Source: Pseudomonas sp. RGM2987
GTDB lineage: Bacteria > Pseudomonadota > Gammaproteobacteria > Pseudomonadales > Pseudomonadaceae
NCBI RefSeq assembly: GCF_022952855.1
Contig: NZ_JALJDX010000183.1
Span: 1-44,988 of the forward strand
Direction of reading: 5' to 3'
Length of the DNA: 44,988 bases
Shown here: positions 30,450 through 38,905 of the stretch, piece by piece
Position numbering within the stretch: the first letter of the stretch is position 1
How the letters are laid out: every line of letters starts with the position of its first letter
Notes under the pieces: generated by a model
What the model was told of the DNA's origin: nothing
Databases searched by the model: none
Seen by the model: only the letters and a program-made list of their open reading frames with translations
Position numbers and translations under genes: made by a program

Positions 30450-30854
30450 TCAGCGACCCCAGCAATCCTTGGCGGTCAGCCCCGCAGCGGCGTTGATCAT
30501 GCTGCGTGCGCCCGTGTTGTTGATGGTGAAATCACCGCACTTGTCCGTGGCCATGGACGAGCCGGTCTTGCGCACGGCGGTCAGGGTGAAGCTCTGGTCC
30601 GCCAGCGTCCGGTTAATGGTATAGAAATCGTTACCGTTGCTCAGGCCAGTCACCGCGTTGGTGTAGGAGTTGTTCTTTGAGTAGTAACGCTCGAGGATCT
30701 GCGCCTGCTCCGACAACAGCCCGGCGATTTCGGTGCGTCGGCCTTTCTTCATGTATTCGGTCAGGCTTGGATAGCCGACGGTGACCAGGATACCGATGAT
30801 CGCGATCACGACTATGATTTCGATCAAGGTGAATCCCCGGTTGGATCTGCGCAT
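30450..30854 (-). CDS. pilE: minor pilin PilE
   Basis: This 134-residue type IV prepilin has leader MRRSNRG, cut before FTLIEIIVVIAIIGILVTVG, with Glu at mature position 5. The globular part contains ERYYSKNNSYTNA, which is typical of PilE/ComP-like minor pilins, and two cysteines (DKCGDF, AKDCWGR) near the end that probably form a disulfide. It is the last gene of the fimU-pilVWXY1E operon, 8 bases after pilY1. In Pseudomonas minor pilins prime assembly at the pilus base and tip together with PilY1. Confidence 0.92.
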   Translation of the reverse strand: MRRSNRGFTLIEIIVVIAIIGILVTVGYPSLTEYMKKGRRTEIAGLLSEQAQILERYYSKNNSYTNAVTGLSNGNDFYTINRTLADQSFTLTAVRKTGSSMATDKCGDFTINNTGARSMINAAAGLTAKDCWGR

Positions 30855-30862
30855 ACCTTACC

Positions 30863-33800
30863 TCACTGTATTTGCCGCCACATGATGCGGCGGCTGCCAC
30901 CGACTGTTTTCCCCAGCAGGTCGGTGATGCCGCCACTGGAGTCGTTCACGATCATGTTGGTGGCCCCGTTGGCATTGACGACCGCACTCAAGGTCGGGAT
31001 ACCGCCACTGAACACCACCCCCGCCGAGATCGTGTCGAGGCTGTTGAGCGTGCCGTCACCGTTGGTGTCGAGCACCGCGTAATTGAGCATCTTACCGTTG
31101 AACGCATCCACTTCGATCAGTTTGCCGGTGCCGAAGGCAGCACAAGGATCGGTGGTGTCCACCGCGGCGGTGGTAAAGACCACGCGCCCGAGCACCAGAT
31201 TGGCCGGATTGATCACCCGCTCGCCAGTCAATACATTGTTGTAGACCAGAGGCAGGTACCAGCCCTTCTTGGCAGGGTACGTCACGTCAGTCTGGCTGGT
31301 GGTCACGAACTGCCCGGTGCTGCCGGAAAACACGCCGGTGATCGACTGGGCCTGCAAGCTCGACACGGTGATCTGCCCTGCACCGCCCGTGGCGTCCCAG
31401 ATCGAGTAGAACGCCTGCAGATCCTTGTTGAGCTTGTCCGTCGCCTCGTTGAATTTACCGGTGCCGAAAAACACCTGGGTGCCGCCCTGGGGGTTGTCCG
31501 CCAGCAGCGGCTGCACGGTGATCGGCTGGGTCGCGCCGCCAGGTGCGGTGAACAATGGCTGGCCGGCAAACGCCAGGCCCCAGGCGGTCGGGGAAGTGCC
31601 GCTGAGATCGAACTTCCACATACGTCCTTTCAAATCGCCACCGTACGCGGCTTGCACCACGTTCTGCGAGTTGACCCGAAGCTTGACCGAGGACAGGCCG
31701 TTATCGGTCTCACTGCTGTTGACGACGATCTTGCGGATCAACGAACCGTCACGGATATCCACCACGTACAACGCCGCCACACCGCTGTTGCTGCCGTAGC
31801 CGTTGGCAATGAACGCCGCCCAGCGCCCGTCCGCCAGCCGTGCGACTTCCGGACGGGCGTAGGCATAGCCCAGATCATTGAAGGCGTTGGTGGTACTGGC
31901 AACGGCCGGTGCGCTGATTTCCCACAATGCGCGAAGCACATTGCCTGCCGCCGCATCGAACAACTGCACCGCATAGAACGTTTTTCCCCCGGCCCCTGTC
32001 CCGCCCAGGGCCAGGGTCTTCCAGACGCTGCCCGCTTGTGCATCGAATACCCCGACCTGGCCGTCCACCAGGAACTGGTGGCCCACGCCATTGATGTAGG
32101 TGGGCTCGGCGATACTTTCCAGCGAAGGCAGTACGCTCGATGGCATATAGGCGTAACGCCGAGTGCCGTTAGTGCTGTTGATGACACTGAAGAAACCGTC
32201 GTTGGCGTTCACCACCAGACTGGCGCTCATGTTCGTCGCCTTGGTCGCCAGATAGGTGCTGTAGCTGGTGTCGTTCAGCAAATCCGAGGCGGTCTGGTCA
32301 TTGGGCGATGCCAGCACCAGCGGCGAATTGATGATGTCCCCCAACAACACGCTGCGCACCTTCAGGCCGGTCTTGTTGACGCCCTTGCTCCATTCCACCA
32401 GATCATTGCCGGTAATCCCCGTGGGCAGGTTCTGGTTGAGAATGGCCTGCTGGGCGGTCGAGAAGTTGCCATAGGCCAAGGCCACCGGCGTGTTGGTCAC
32501 GGTGTTCCAGGATTGGTAAGTCGGTGCGGTTGCGCTGGGCACGATGGCGGTGTCGGTGGTCCATTGCACCGCCGCGGTGTTGACAGTGCCCGCAGCGGTG
32601 AAGCCGAATGCGCGGATGGTCCCGCGCCAGTCCTTGGGGTCGTAGGTGGTCTGGTAGAAATTCGAGTTGCTGGATAACGAAGCGCCGTTGGTGGCGCCAC
32701 CGCCCCCCGACCCGGCCTTGGAGGTAATGTCGCTCAAGGCCGACGACAAGGCCGAACTCAAGCCCTCGCTGTCGGTGGCCTGGTAGTACCGGCCGGCGCC
32801 GTAGCGGGCGGCATCGGACAACATCTGGTTGGTGGCAGTGAAACCCACCGTGTAAGTGTTGAGGTACTGACGAGGGAAATCCCCTGAGTTCCAGCTCTTG
32901 CCGGTGGCGTCGTTGCCGGTGGAGCGCATGTCGATGTCGAAGGCGAACTTGGCGATGTCGTCCAGGTAAAGCGTATCGCCCTCCCCATCGCCGTTGGGAT
33001 TGTCGCCATCGTTGCTGCTGATGCCGTCCCAGTTCGGCAGGCGGGCACCGCCCGCTGGGGTGCCCTGTGGGTCGTTGGTGGGAAACGTCCGGTCATAGGT
33101 GGGCAGGCCATCGGTGATCACTACGCCGAAGTTCTTCTGGCAACGGTATTGGATCGGACTGGTGTAGGTTGCGGGCGTGCCGTTGTAGTACGGCGCAATG
33201 CCCCGGAAGTATCGGGTGACCTCGTAATAGCTTTCGGCGAGCGGGGTATTCGCTATAGCGCCCAACCCATTGATGGCGTTGATCAGCGCCGTGTAGTTGG
33301 CATTGGCCTGGGTCTGGGTCACGCTGCCGCTGACCGGCGACAGGTCGCTGACCGTCCGGGCGATATAGCCCCCCGGGCCAGAGTTGGTGCTGTTAGGCGG
33401 GTTGAACGTGGCCAGGCCTATGCGCAGGGCGCGGTTGCTGGCGACCAGGTCCGTGGACACATCCCGCGCCACGTTGATCCGGTAGTCGTTGGGGATCGTA
33501 CCGGTGGTGAAGTCGCGGCTTGTGCCGTTGGCGAGCGTGATCAGGTAGGACAGGTAGTTCGCCGTATACCGAGTGTTGCCACCGCCCACCGGATCAGGCA
33601 GCCTCAGGCAAACCCGCCCGATGTTGTTTCGATAAAAACCGTACCAGTTGCCGGCAGTCGAACAACCACCGCGCAAAAGGCTCCCGAGCAAGATGTTGCC
33701 ATCGTCCATATCCTCTTGGGCGATGCTGTTGCAACTGGTGCTGGACTGGCAAGTGTAGAGGGTGGGCTGCGTCACCGTCGGATCAAACCCAGAGGCCCAG

Positions 33801-33982
33801 ATGATGTTGTTCATGCTCCCCGAGTCATCGATCAGCAGCATCACGTTTGGCGTAACCGCGCCCGCGCTCAGCAACGGCGAATCCGAAGGCGTGAAGGCAT
33901 AGGCCGGCGCCGCCAGATAAAGACTGAGCAACGCGCCCACGATCATCTGCTTCCAGCCGTGGCGAGCCTCAGTATTTCGCAT
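30863..33982 (-). CDS. pilY1: type IV pilus tip-associated protein PilY1
   Basis: This 1039-residue exported protein has a signal peptide of about 29 residues. A von Willebrand A-like domain has the metal (MIDAS) motif D52-x-S-x-S56 in LLIDDSGSM and an acidic insertion (NDGDNPNGDGEGD). The C-terminal PilC/PilY beta-propeller begins near 560. It includes AAYGGDLKGRMWKFDLSG, where other PilY1 proteins have a D-x-D-x-D-G calcium loop directly before; here the loop reads RVNSQNVVQ (769-777). Another Ca-type loop, DTNGDGTLNSLD, is at 972-983. PilY1 promotes pilus extension and surface sensing. The start overlaps pilX by 14 bases. Confidence 0.94.
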   Translation of the reverse strand: MRNTEARHGWKQMIVGALLSLYLAAPAYAFTPSDSPLLSAGAVTPNVMLLIDDSGSMNNIIWASGFDPTVTQPTLYTCQSSTSCNSIAQEDMDDGNILLGSLLRGGCSTAGNWYGFYRNNIGRVCLRLPDPVGGGNTRYTANYLSYLITLANGTSRDFTTGTIPNDYRINVARDVSTDLVASNRALRIGLATFNPPNSTNSGPGGYIARTVSDLSPVSGSVTQTQANANYTALINAINGLGAIANTPLAESYYEVTRYFRGIAPYYNGTPATYTSPIQYRCQKNFGVVITDGLPTYDRTFPTNDPQGTPAGGARLPNWDGISSNDGDNPNGDGEGDTLYLDDIAKFAFDIDMRSTGNDATGKSWNSGDFPRQYLNTYTVGFTATNQMLSDAARYGAGRYYQATDSEGLSSALSSALSDITSKAGSGGGGATNGASLSSNSNFYQTTYDPKDWRGTIRAFGFTAAGTVNTAAVQWTTDTAIVPSATAPTYQSWNTVTNTPVALAYGNFSTAQQAILNQNLPTGITGNDLVEWSKGVNKTGLKVRSVLLGDIINSPLVLASPNDQTASDLLNDTSYSTYLATKATNMSASLVVNANDGFFSVINSTNGTRRYAYMPSSVLPSLESIAEPTYINGVGHQFLVDGQVGVFDAQAGSVWKTLALGGTGAGGKTFYAVQLFDAAAGNVLRALWEISAPAVASTTNAFNDLGYAYARPEVARLADGRWAAFIANGYGSNSGVAALYVVDIRDGSLIRKIVVNSSETDNGLSSVKLRVNSQNVVQAAYGGDLKGRMWKFDLSGTSPTAWGLAFAGQPLFTAPGGATQPITVQPLLADNPQGGTQVFFGTGKFNEATDKLNKDLQAFYSIWDATGGAGQITVSSLQAQSITGVFSGSTGQFVTTSQTDVTYPAKKGWYLPLVYNNVLTGERVINPANLVLGRVVFTTAAVDTTDPCAAFGTGKLIEVDAFNGKMLNYAVLDTNGDGTLNSLDTISAGVVFSGGIPTLSAVVNANGATNMIVNDSSGGITDLLGKTVGGSRRIMWRQIQ

Positions 33983-34448
33983 AAATGCTCTCCACTACGC
34001 TGCGCTGGTTATTCCCCACCACCGCCACCGCCGTGATTCGATACAGCGTCGCCGAGGTATTGCTGGGCACGTTGACCGCCGTGAGCGTGGTGCCGATGTT
34101 CTGCACCCCATAGAACCCACCAGGGACGGCAATCCAGTTGACCCCCGAGGTGGAATTGCGCCCGGCCGCCGTCAGGGACGCCGATTCGGCCGGCGGCGCG
34201 CATTGGGTCGCGGTGGTACAGACCGGCAAGGAATAGGCCTCGACCTGCACCGCACTCTCGCCCATCCTCAGCGCCGCCTCGGCAAGCTGGAAGGACTGGT
34301 TGCGCAGCATGACGCTGCTGGTCATCTTTTCCTGGAGGGTCGCGCTCTGCATCGACGACAGGCCGATCAGCGTCAACAGCAACAGAAAAACCAGGCTGAC
34401 CAGCAAGGCCATGCCGCGTTGCTTGTTTCTCTGGAGCGTCGAATTCAT
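33969..34448 (-). CDS. pilX: minor pilin PilX
   Basis: This 159-residue pilin-like protein has a leader ending QRG before MALLVSLVFLLLLTLIGLSS. Position 5 of the mature part is not Glu, as usual for PilX proteins. The conserved block SMQSATLQEKM and the helix FQLAEAALRMGE match the PilX N-terminal family. Two cysteines (PVCTTATQC) lie near residue 80. It ends within the pilY1 start (14-base overlap) and begins 10 bases after pilW. Confidence 0.9.
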   Translation of the reverse strand: MNSTLQRNKQRGMALLVSLVFLLLLTLIGLSSMQSATLQEKMTSSVMLRNQSFQLAEAALRMGESAVQVEAYSLPVCTTATQCAPPAESASLTAAGRNSTSGVNWIAVPGGFYGVQNIGTTLTAVNVPSNTSATLYRITAVAVVGNNQRSVVESIYAKY

Positions 34449-34458
34449 GGCCTACCCC

Positions 34459-35184
34459 TCACAACAGCCGGTTGCGCAAAGCGGCAACCACGCTATAGGT
34501 CTGCTCGCGCACGGCGTTCTTCGGATCGAAGAGCGTCAAGGACAGGCGCACACTGCGGATCAGCGCGGGATCGGACGGGTTGCTGTTGTAGCTCGACGCT
34601 GCGATGTCCGTGGCGCTGCTCGCCACGCCGAACATCACGGTGAAGGACCGGACGTTATCGACCAGCACCGCCATGGTCGGGTTGGCAGGACTACCTGGGG
34701 TCTGAACGCCCATCAGCAATTGGTTATTGCTGAAACTGTAGATCAATCGCCGTATCGGGAACGCTATCTGCCCGGCCGCCGGCGCCCGCACGCCGGTGTA
34801 GGCGGTGGCCGAGGTGCGGCAATCGGAAATCACGGTCCAGGTAGGCGTCCCGCCACTGTTGCCGACATCCGCCGTCACCAGGGTCAGTTTCAGGTTGGCA
34901 TTGTCCCAGCGGATCGGGGTGATCTGGCTGGCGTTGAAATCCCCCGCGGAAGAGGCGTCGGTAATACTTGCCAGGCAACCGAACATGCCGACCATGCGCA
35001 GCTCCTGGAGCATCTTGCTCAGGGCGAACCGCGCATCTTCCTGCATCACCGCGGCGGCGCCCTGGCTGACATAAGTATTCTTGGCGGCGATGAAAACCTG
35101 CACGACGCCCAGTACGACAATCAGGCTGAGCACCAGTGCGATCATCAGCTCGATCAGGCCGAAGCCCCGACTGCGCCTGTTCAT
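34459..35184 (-). CDS. pilW: minor pilin PilW
   Basis: This 241-residue minor pilin has leader MNRRSRG before FGLIELMIALVLSLIVVLGV, with Glu at mature position 5. It continues with the PilW-family helix AAVMQEDARFALSKMLQELR, then GMFGCLAS and a beta-rich globular domain. It ends RSVRLSLTLF..VVAALRNRLL. It starts inside the pilV stop (ATGA) and is followed after 10 bases by pilX. Confidence 0.92.
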   Translation of the reverse strand: MNRRSRGFGLIELMIALVLSLIVVLGVVQVFIAAKNTYVSQGAAAVMQEDARFALSKMLQELRMVGMFGCLASITDASSAGDFNASQITPIRWDNANLKLTLVTADVGNSGGTPTWTVISDCRTSATAYTGVRAPAAGQIAFPIRRLIYSFSNNQLLMGVQTPGSPANPTMAVLVDNVRSFTVMFGVASSATDIAASSYNSNPSDPALIRSVRLSLTLFDPKNAVREQTYSVVAALRNRLL

Positions 35185-35645
35185 GGCGTTGGCGCCGCTA
35201 TCGGGTCGACGGCAGCGCGGCTGGTCAGCACAAAGCTGCGCCGCGCCTCGGCCACGTCGGTGGTGTTGGCGGCCCGCGCATCGTCCCAGGAAATGGTGAT
35301 GGTGTAGACCCGCTGGTTCAAGGCAACGGTGCCGGTGGCCGTGGCACCGCCAAAGGCGATGACATTGGTCTTGAAATCGTAGAGGTCCTGGTCCCTTGCC
35401 ACATTGAGGTTCGGCGACCCGGGCGGCGTGACGGTGTAGTCGGCGCCGGAGTTGGCGCGAATGCGGTCCAGCAGGTCGTAGGCGATGAAACTGGCCTGGC
35501 TGGTCATGCGCGAGCTGTCGGTGTACTTGAGCGCATTGAGCTGGATCATTGCCGCCCCCAGCAAGCCCACGCCGAGGATCAGCACTGCCACCAGCACCTC
35601 GATCAGGGTCATGCCCTCCTGCGCCTTTTTACTGCAATCGATCAT
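35181..35645 (-). CDS. pilV: minor pilin PilV
   Basis: This 154-residue minor pilin has leader MIDCSKKAQEG before MTLIEVLVAVLILGVGLLGA, with Glu at mature position 5. The PilV-family block AAMIQLNALKYTDSSRM follows, then YDLLDRIRANSGADY. I start at ATG 35645: it overlaps the fimU stop (ATGA) and GGAAG lies about 10 bases upstream. A TTG at 35684 would give a 13-residue longer leader and lie inside fimU. The stop overlaps the pilW ATG, so the operon is tightly coupled. Confidence 0.92.
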   Translation of the reverse strand: MIDCSKKAQEGMTLIEVLVAVLILGVGLLGAAMIQLNALKYTDSSRMTSQASFIAYDLLDRIRANSGADYTVTPPGSPNLNVARDQDLYDFKTNVIAFGGATATGTVALNQRVYTITISWDDARAANTTDVAEARRSFVLTSRAAVDPIAAPTP

Positions 35646-36115
35646 CCGCAACTTCCACCCAATACGATTCTTCCATTGAGACAAACATTCAGCGTCCTGC
35701 TTTGCGCCCCCCGCACATAATTGAAGCTCACCGCAGTGGACGGCGCCGATAACCCGCCCAGGTTGTTGAAATCAATGCTGGGCACATCTGAGGTTAGCGT
35801 CAGAGTCACGCCACTGCCCATCGCTGGAACAACCCGCAATACATTGGCCGGAGTGGCCGTACTGTCATAGACCGACAATTCGCCACTCCAGACGCCGCCC
35901 AGGGTCGTGGGTCGTATGCGGATGGTGGTGCCTCGGTCGATCGCTTCCATCCGGGCAAAGTTCAGCGCCCGGCGCAGATCGCCAATCTCGGTATCGGCCT
36001 TGGTGCCCTGCATCGAGCCGGTAAACGCCGGCACTGCCAAGGTGATCAGGATCAGTAGCACACCGATTGCCACCAACACCTCGATCAGCGTGAAACCTTT
36101 TGTACGAAGATCCAT
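35642..36115 (-). CDS. fimU: GspH/FimT-family minor pilin FimU
   Basis: This 157-residue pseudopilin has leader MDLRTKG before FTLIEVLVAIGVLLILITLA. The GspH-like block DLRRALNFARMEAIDRGTTI follows, and two late cysteines (NVCLNGRIVLGGSCG) probably form a disulfide. It is the first gene of the minor pilin operon, which fits FimU. GGAGGG lies 6 bases before the ATG. A weak promoter (TTGTTC, then TATAGC after 18 bases) is possible upstream. The DNA between this gene and fimT carries a REPIN. Confidence 0.87.
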   Translation of the reverse strand: MDLRTKGFTLIEVLVAIGVLLILITLAVPAFTGSMQGTKADTEIGDLRRALNFARMEAIDRGTTIRIRPTTLGGVWSGELSVYDSTATPANVLRVVPAMGSGVTLTLTSDVPSIDFNNLGGLSAPSTAVSFNYVRGAQSRTLNVCLNGRIVLGGSCG

Positions 36116-36176
36116 CGATGCCCTCCGTTGCCGTCGGCTATACCTGCTTTTACAACGCTAGAACAAACATGTGCTT

Positions 36177-36265
36177 GTGGCGAGGGAGCTTGCCCCCGCT
36201 CGGGCGGCCGGCGGCTGCTCTTTTTGGGCTGCTGCGCAGCCAGCGGGAGCAAGCTCCCTCGCCAC
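36177..36265. repeat. REPIN (GTGGCGAGGGAGC family)
   Basis: The left arm has one change (GCTTGCCCCCGC); the right arm is standard. It lies between the divergent fimU and fimT genes, where it could insulate or influence their promoters. Confidence 0.88.
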
Positions 36266-36329
36266 AAAAGCTTTGCGCCACAGTTGCTCGCACATCTCGC
36301 CGTTTCACGCTCTCCAGGGAGGAGACGCC

Positions 36330-36845
36330 ATGCACCAACAGGGTTTCAGCCTGATCGAACTGCTCATGGGACTGGCAATTGCCGCGATTGTTCTGCCATG
36401 GGTGGGTTCCGGCTACAAAGCGCTCATCGAATCCATCGAACGCAAGGACGCCGCCCAACTGCTGGCCAGCGGCTTGCGCACGGCGCGAAGCGAAGCCATC
36501 ACGCGCAACCGGACAGTGGCGATCAGGGGGATAGACAACGATTGGAGCCAAGGGTGGCAAATCATTCTGGACGGTGATGACCAGGCGTTGCTGACACAGC
36601 GCAGCAGCGGTGCTCGCATCATTGGCAACTGGGCGATGAAGCGTTCGGTCAGGTTCGCCGGCCATGGCCAGGCAGTATGGCCCAGCGGCGCCTTTCATTC
36701 GGGAACGCTACACGTCTGTGGCAAACACGACCCGGTCAGCCACCATCAAGTCGTGCTGGCGCCCACCGGGCGTGTCAGCCTGCGCAGCCATGAAGCCGAG
36801 CAGGCCTTGTGCGAAAAAGGCTTAAAGCAGAGAGCGGACCCGTAG
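36330..36845 (+). CDS. fimT: GspH/FimT-family pseudopilin
   Basis: This 171-residue protein has a very short leader MHQQG before [20 protein letters not shown], with Glu at mature position 5. The family block [20 protein letters not shown] follows, then [12 protein letters not shown], and a late [20 protein letters not shown] lies just before the ATG. It is transcribed away from the fimU operon and converges on ispH, with its last 24 bases overlapping the 3' end of that gene. FimT in the P. aeruginosa cluster is the likely counterpart; in some bacteria FimT-like pseudopilins bind DNA for uptake, which is inference here. Confidence 0.82.
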   Translation: MHQQGFSLIELLMGLAIAAIVLPWVGSGYKALIESIERKDAAQLLASGLRTARSEAITRNRTVAIRGIDNDWSQGWQIILDGDDQALLTQRSSGARIIGNWAMKRSVRFAGHGQAVWPSGAFHSGTLHVCGKHDPVSHHQVVLAPTGRVSLRSHEAEQALCEKGLKQRADP

Positions 36846-37769
36846 TTCTTTGGGCATGGAGAAGGTGATGTTCTCCTCACGTCCGGCCAGCTCATCGGCA
36901 CCGGTCGCGCCCCAGGCCTGCAATTGCTGGATGACGCCGCGCACCAGCACTTCCGGCGCGGAGGCACCGGCGGTAATGCCGATCCGCTCGACGCCATCGA
37001 ACCAGCTGCGCTGCATGTCTTCGGCGCCGTCGATCAGGTAGGCCGGGGTCGACATGCGCTCGGCCAGTTCACGCAGGCGGTTGGAGTTGGAGCTGTTCGG
37101 GCTGCCGACCACCAGGACCACATCGCATTCATTGGCCAGTTGCTTGACCGCGTCCTGACGATTCTGGGTGGCGTAGCAGATGTCGTCCTTGCGCGGTCCG
37201 CCGATGGCCGGGAAGCGCGCACGCAAGGCGTCGATCACCCGGCTGGTGTCGTCCATGGACAAGGTGGTCTGGGTGACAAAAGCCAGGCTCTCGGGGTTGC
37301 GTACTTGCAGGGCCGCGACGTCTGCCTCGTCCTCGACCAGGTAGATCGCACCGCCGTTGCTGGCGTCGTACTGGCCCATGGTGCCTTCGACTTCCGGGTG
37401 GCCCTCGTGGCCGATCAGGATGCATTCACGGCCATCACGACTGTAGCGCGCCACCTCGATATGCACCTTGGTCACCAGTGGGCAGGTCGCGTCGAACACC
37501 TTCAGGCCACGCCCGGCGGCTTCGGTGCGCACGGCCTGGGAAACACCATGGGCACTGAAGATCACGATGACGTCATCCGGCACCTGGTCCAGCTCCTCGA
37601 CAAAGATGGCTCCGCGGCTGCGCAGGTCTTCGACGACGAATTTGTTGTGGACCACTTCGTGACGCACATAGATCGGCGGCCCGAAGACTTCCAGGGCGCG
37701 GTTGACGATTTCGATCGCCCGGTCCACACCGGCGCAGAAGCCACGGGGGTTGGCGAGTTTGATTTGCAT
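36822..37769 (-). CDS. ispH: 4-hydroxy-3-methylbut-2-enyl diphosphate reductase IspH
   Basis: This 315-residue iron-sulfur enzyme makes IPP and DMAPP, the last step of the MEP isoprenoid pathway. Three cysteines hold the cluster: GFCAGVDRA at about 12, [11 protein letters not shown] at about 96, and [10 protein letters not shown] at about 197. The substrate contacts [22 protein letters not shown] and [11 protein letters not shown] are all present. GAGG lies 8 bases before the ATG. It follows fkpB by about 190 bases, with a REPIN between, and ends the ribF-ileS-lspA-fkpB-ispH series. Confidence 0.96.
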   Translation of the reverse strand: MQIKLANPRGFCAGVDRAIEIVNRALEVFGPPIYVRHEVVHNKFVVEDLRSRGAIFVEELDQVPDDVIVIFSAHGVSQAVRTEAAGRGLKVFDATCPLVTKVHIEVARYSRDGRECILIGHEGHPEVEGTMGQYDASNGGAIYLVEDEADVAALQVRNPESLAFVTQTTLSMDDTSRVIDALRARFPAIGGPRKDDICYATQNRQDAVKQLANECDVVLVVGSPNSSNSNRLRELAERMSTPAYLIDGAEDMQRSWFDGVERIGITAGASAPEVLVRGVIQQLQAWGATGADELAGREENITFSMPKELRVRSLL

Positions 37770-37853
37770 GCTGTGCCTCGTGTCTTGCGCGCAGAAGAGA
37801 GTGTTACTTGTCTGCCAGTCGAACAAAAGTCTCAAAGACAATGGGATTCCCAT

Positions 37854-37943
37854 TGTGGGAGCGGGCTTGCTCGCGAAAGCGGAGTGTCAGTCAGCACAGG
37901 TATTGGATGTGCTGATGCTTTCGCGAGCAAGCCCGCTCCCACA
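37854..37943. repeat. REPIN (GCGAGCAAGCCCGC family)
   Basis: TGTGGGAGCGGGCTTGCTCG and its inverted partner (CGAGCAAGCCCGCTCCCACA) lie around a spacer of about 45 bases. It separates fkpB from ispH within an otherwise co-directional run. Confidence 0.92.
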
Positions 37944-37962
37944 GGAGTCCGTGTTCGGTCAG

Positions 37963-38400
37963 TTACAGTGCCTTGACGTCGATGATTTCCACTTCAAAGT
38001 TCAAAGTCTTGCCCGCCAGTGGATGGTTGAAATCCACGGTCACCTGGGCGTCATCAAACGCTTTCACCACGCCCGGCAATTCGGTGTTGGCCGCATCGTT
38101 GAAGATCACCAGCAGGCCCTCGGACAGTTCCATGTCCTGGAACTGGGAGCGTGGCATGGTCTGAACGTTTTGCGGGTTGGGCTGACCAAAGGCGTTTTCC
38201 GGCGGTACGACCACGGTGCGCTTGTCGCCGGCCTTGAAACCGAAAATCGCCGCCTCGAAGCCAGGCAACAGGTTGCCATCGCCGACCTTGAACACCGCCG
38301 GTGCCTTGTCGAAGGTGCTGTCGACGGTGTCACCGTTCTCCAGGTGCAGGGCGAAGTGCAGCTTCACTTCGGTGTTTTGAGCGATACGCTGCTCAGTCAT
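37963..38400 (-). CDS. fkpB: FKBP-type peptidyl-prolyl isomerase FkpB (SlpA)
   Basis: This 145-residue SlyD-like isomerase has the N-terminal FKBP half (TEVKLHFALHLENGDTVDST). The active-site region is KVGDGNLLPGFEAAIFGFKA and VVVPPENAFGQPNP. The inserted chaperone flap follows, before the final NHPLAGKTLNFEVEIIDVKA. There is no His-rich metal tail, which separates it from SlyD. It overlaps lspA by 8 bases, and the lspA-fkpB-ispH order is common in gamma-proteobacteria. It acts in the cytoplasm. Confidence 0.94.
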   Translation of the reverse strand: MTEQRIAQNTEVKLHFALHLENGDTVDSTFDKAPAVFKVGDGNLLPGFEAAIFGFKAGDKRTVVVPPENAFGQPNPQNVQTMPRSQFQDMELSEGLLVIFNDAANTELPGVVKAFDDAQVTVDFNHPLAGKTLNFEVEIIDVKAL

Positions 38401-38905
38401 GGACGGCTTCTCCGGTTTTCTTGCTCTTGAACATGTCCAGGGCGAGCATCACGGCGCCCACGGTGATAGCGCTGTCGGCAAAGTTGAACGCCGGGAAATA
38501 CCAACGGTTCTGCCAGTGCACCAGAATGAAATCGATCACGTGACCCAGGGCAATGCGGTCGTACAGATTGCCCAGCGCGCCACCGAGCACCAAGGCCAGC
38601 GCCACGGCCAGCCAGGTCTCGTTGCGCCCCAGGCGCTTGAGCCAGACCACCAGCACGCCGCTGACGACGATGGCGATCAGGGCAAACAACCAGCGCTGCC
38701 AACCGGAACTGTCGGCCAGGAAGCTGAACGCCGCGCCGGTGTTGTAGGCCAGCGTCCAGCTGAAGTAATCCGGGATGATCACAATCTGCTGGTACATCGT
38801 CAGCGAGTTCTCGAAGTGGAACTTGCTGGCCTGGTCGATGACCAGGACCAGCACGCTCAACCAGAGCCAGCCCAACCGTCCGAAACGGCCTGCTGCATTA
38901 GGCAT
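38393..38905 (-). CDS. lspA: lipoprotein signal peptidase LspA
   Basis: This 170-residue inner-membrane aspartyl protease removes the signal peptide of diacylated prolipoproteins such as BamD in this window. Four membrane helices are visible. Conserved motifs are [39 protein letters not shown] and FNFADSAI. The catalytic aspartates are those in LYDR and FADS. I start at ATG 38905, which overlaps the ileS stop by 8 bases; an in-frame start five codons earlier is less likely. Confidence 0.96.
   Translation of the reverse strand: MPNAAGRFGRLGWLWLSVLVLVIDQASKFHFENSLTMYQQIVIIPDYFSWTLAYNTGAAFSFLADSSGWQRWLFALIAIVVSGVLVVWLKRLGRNETWLAVALALVLGGALGNLYDRIALGHVIDFILVHWQNRWYFPAFNFADSAITVGAVMLALDMFKSKKTGEAVHD

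Noticed and set aside
36116..36175. AlgR box upstream of fimU
   Set aside because: AlgR controls fimU in P. aeruginosa, but I find only a poor partial match (CCGTTGCCGTC) to CCGTTCGTC, which is not enough to call a site.
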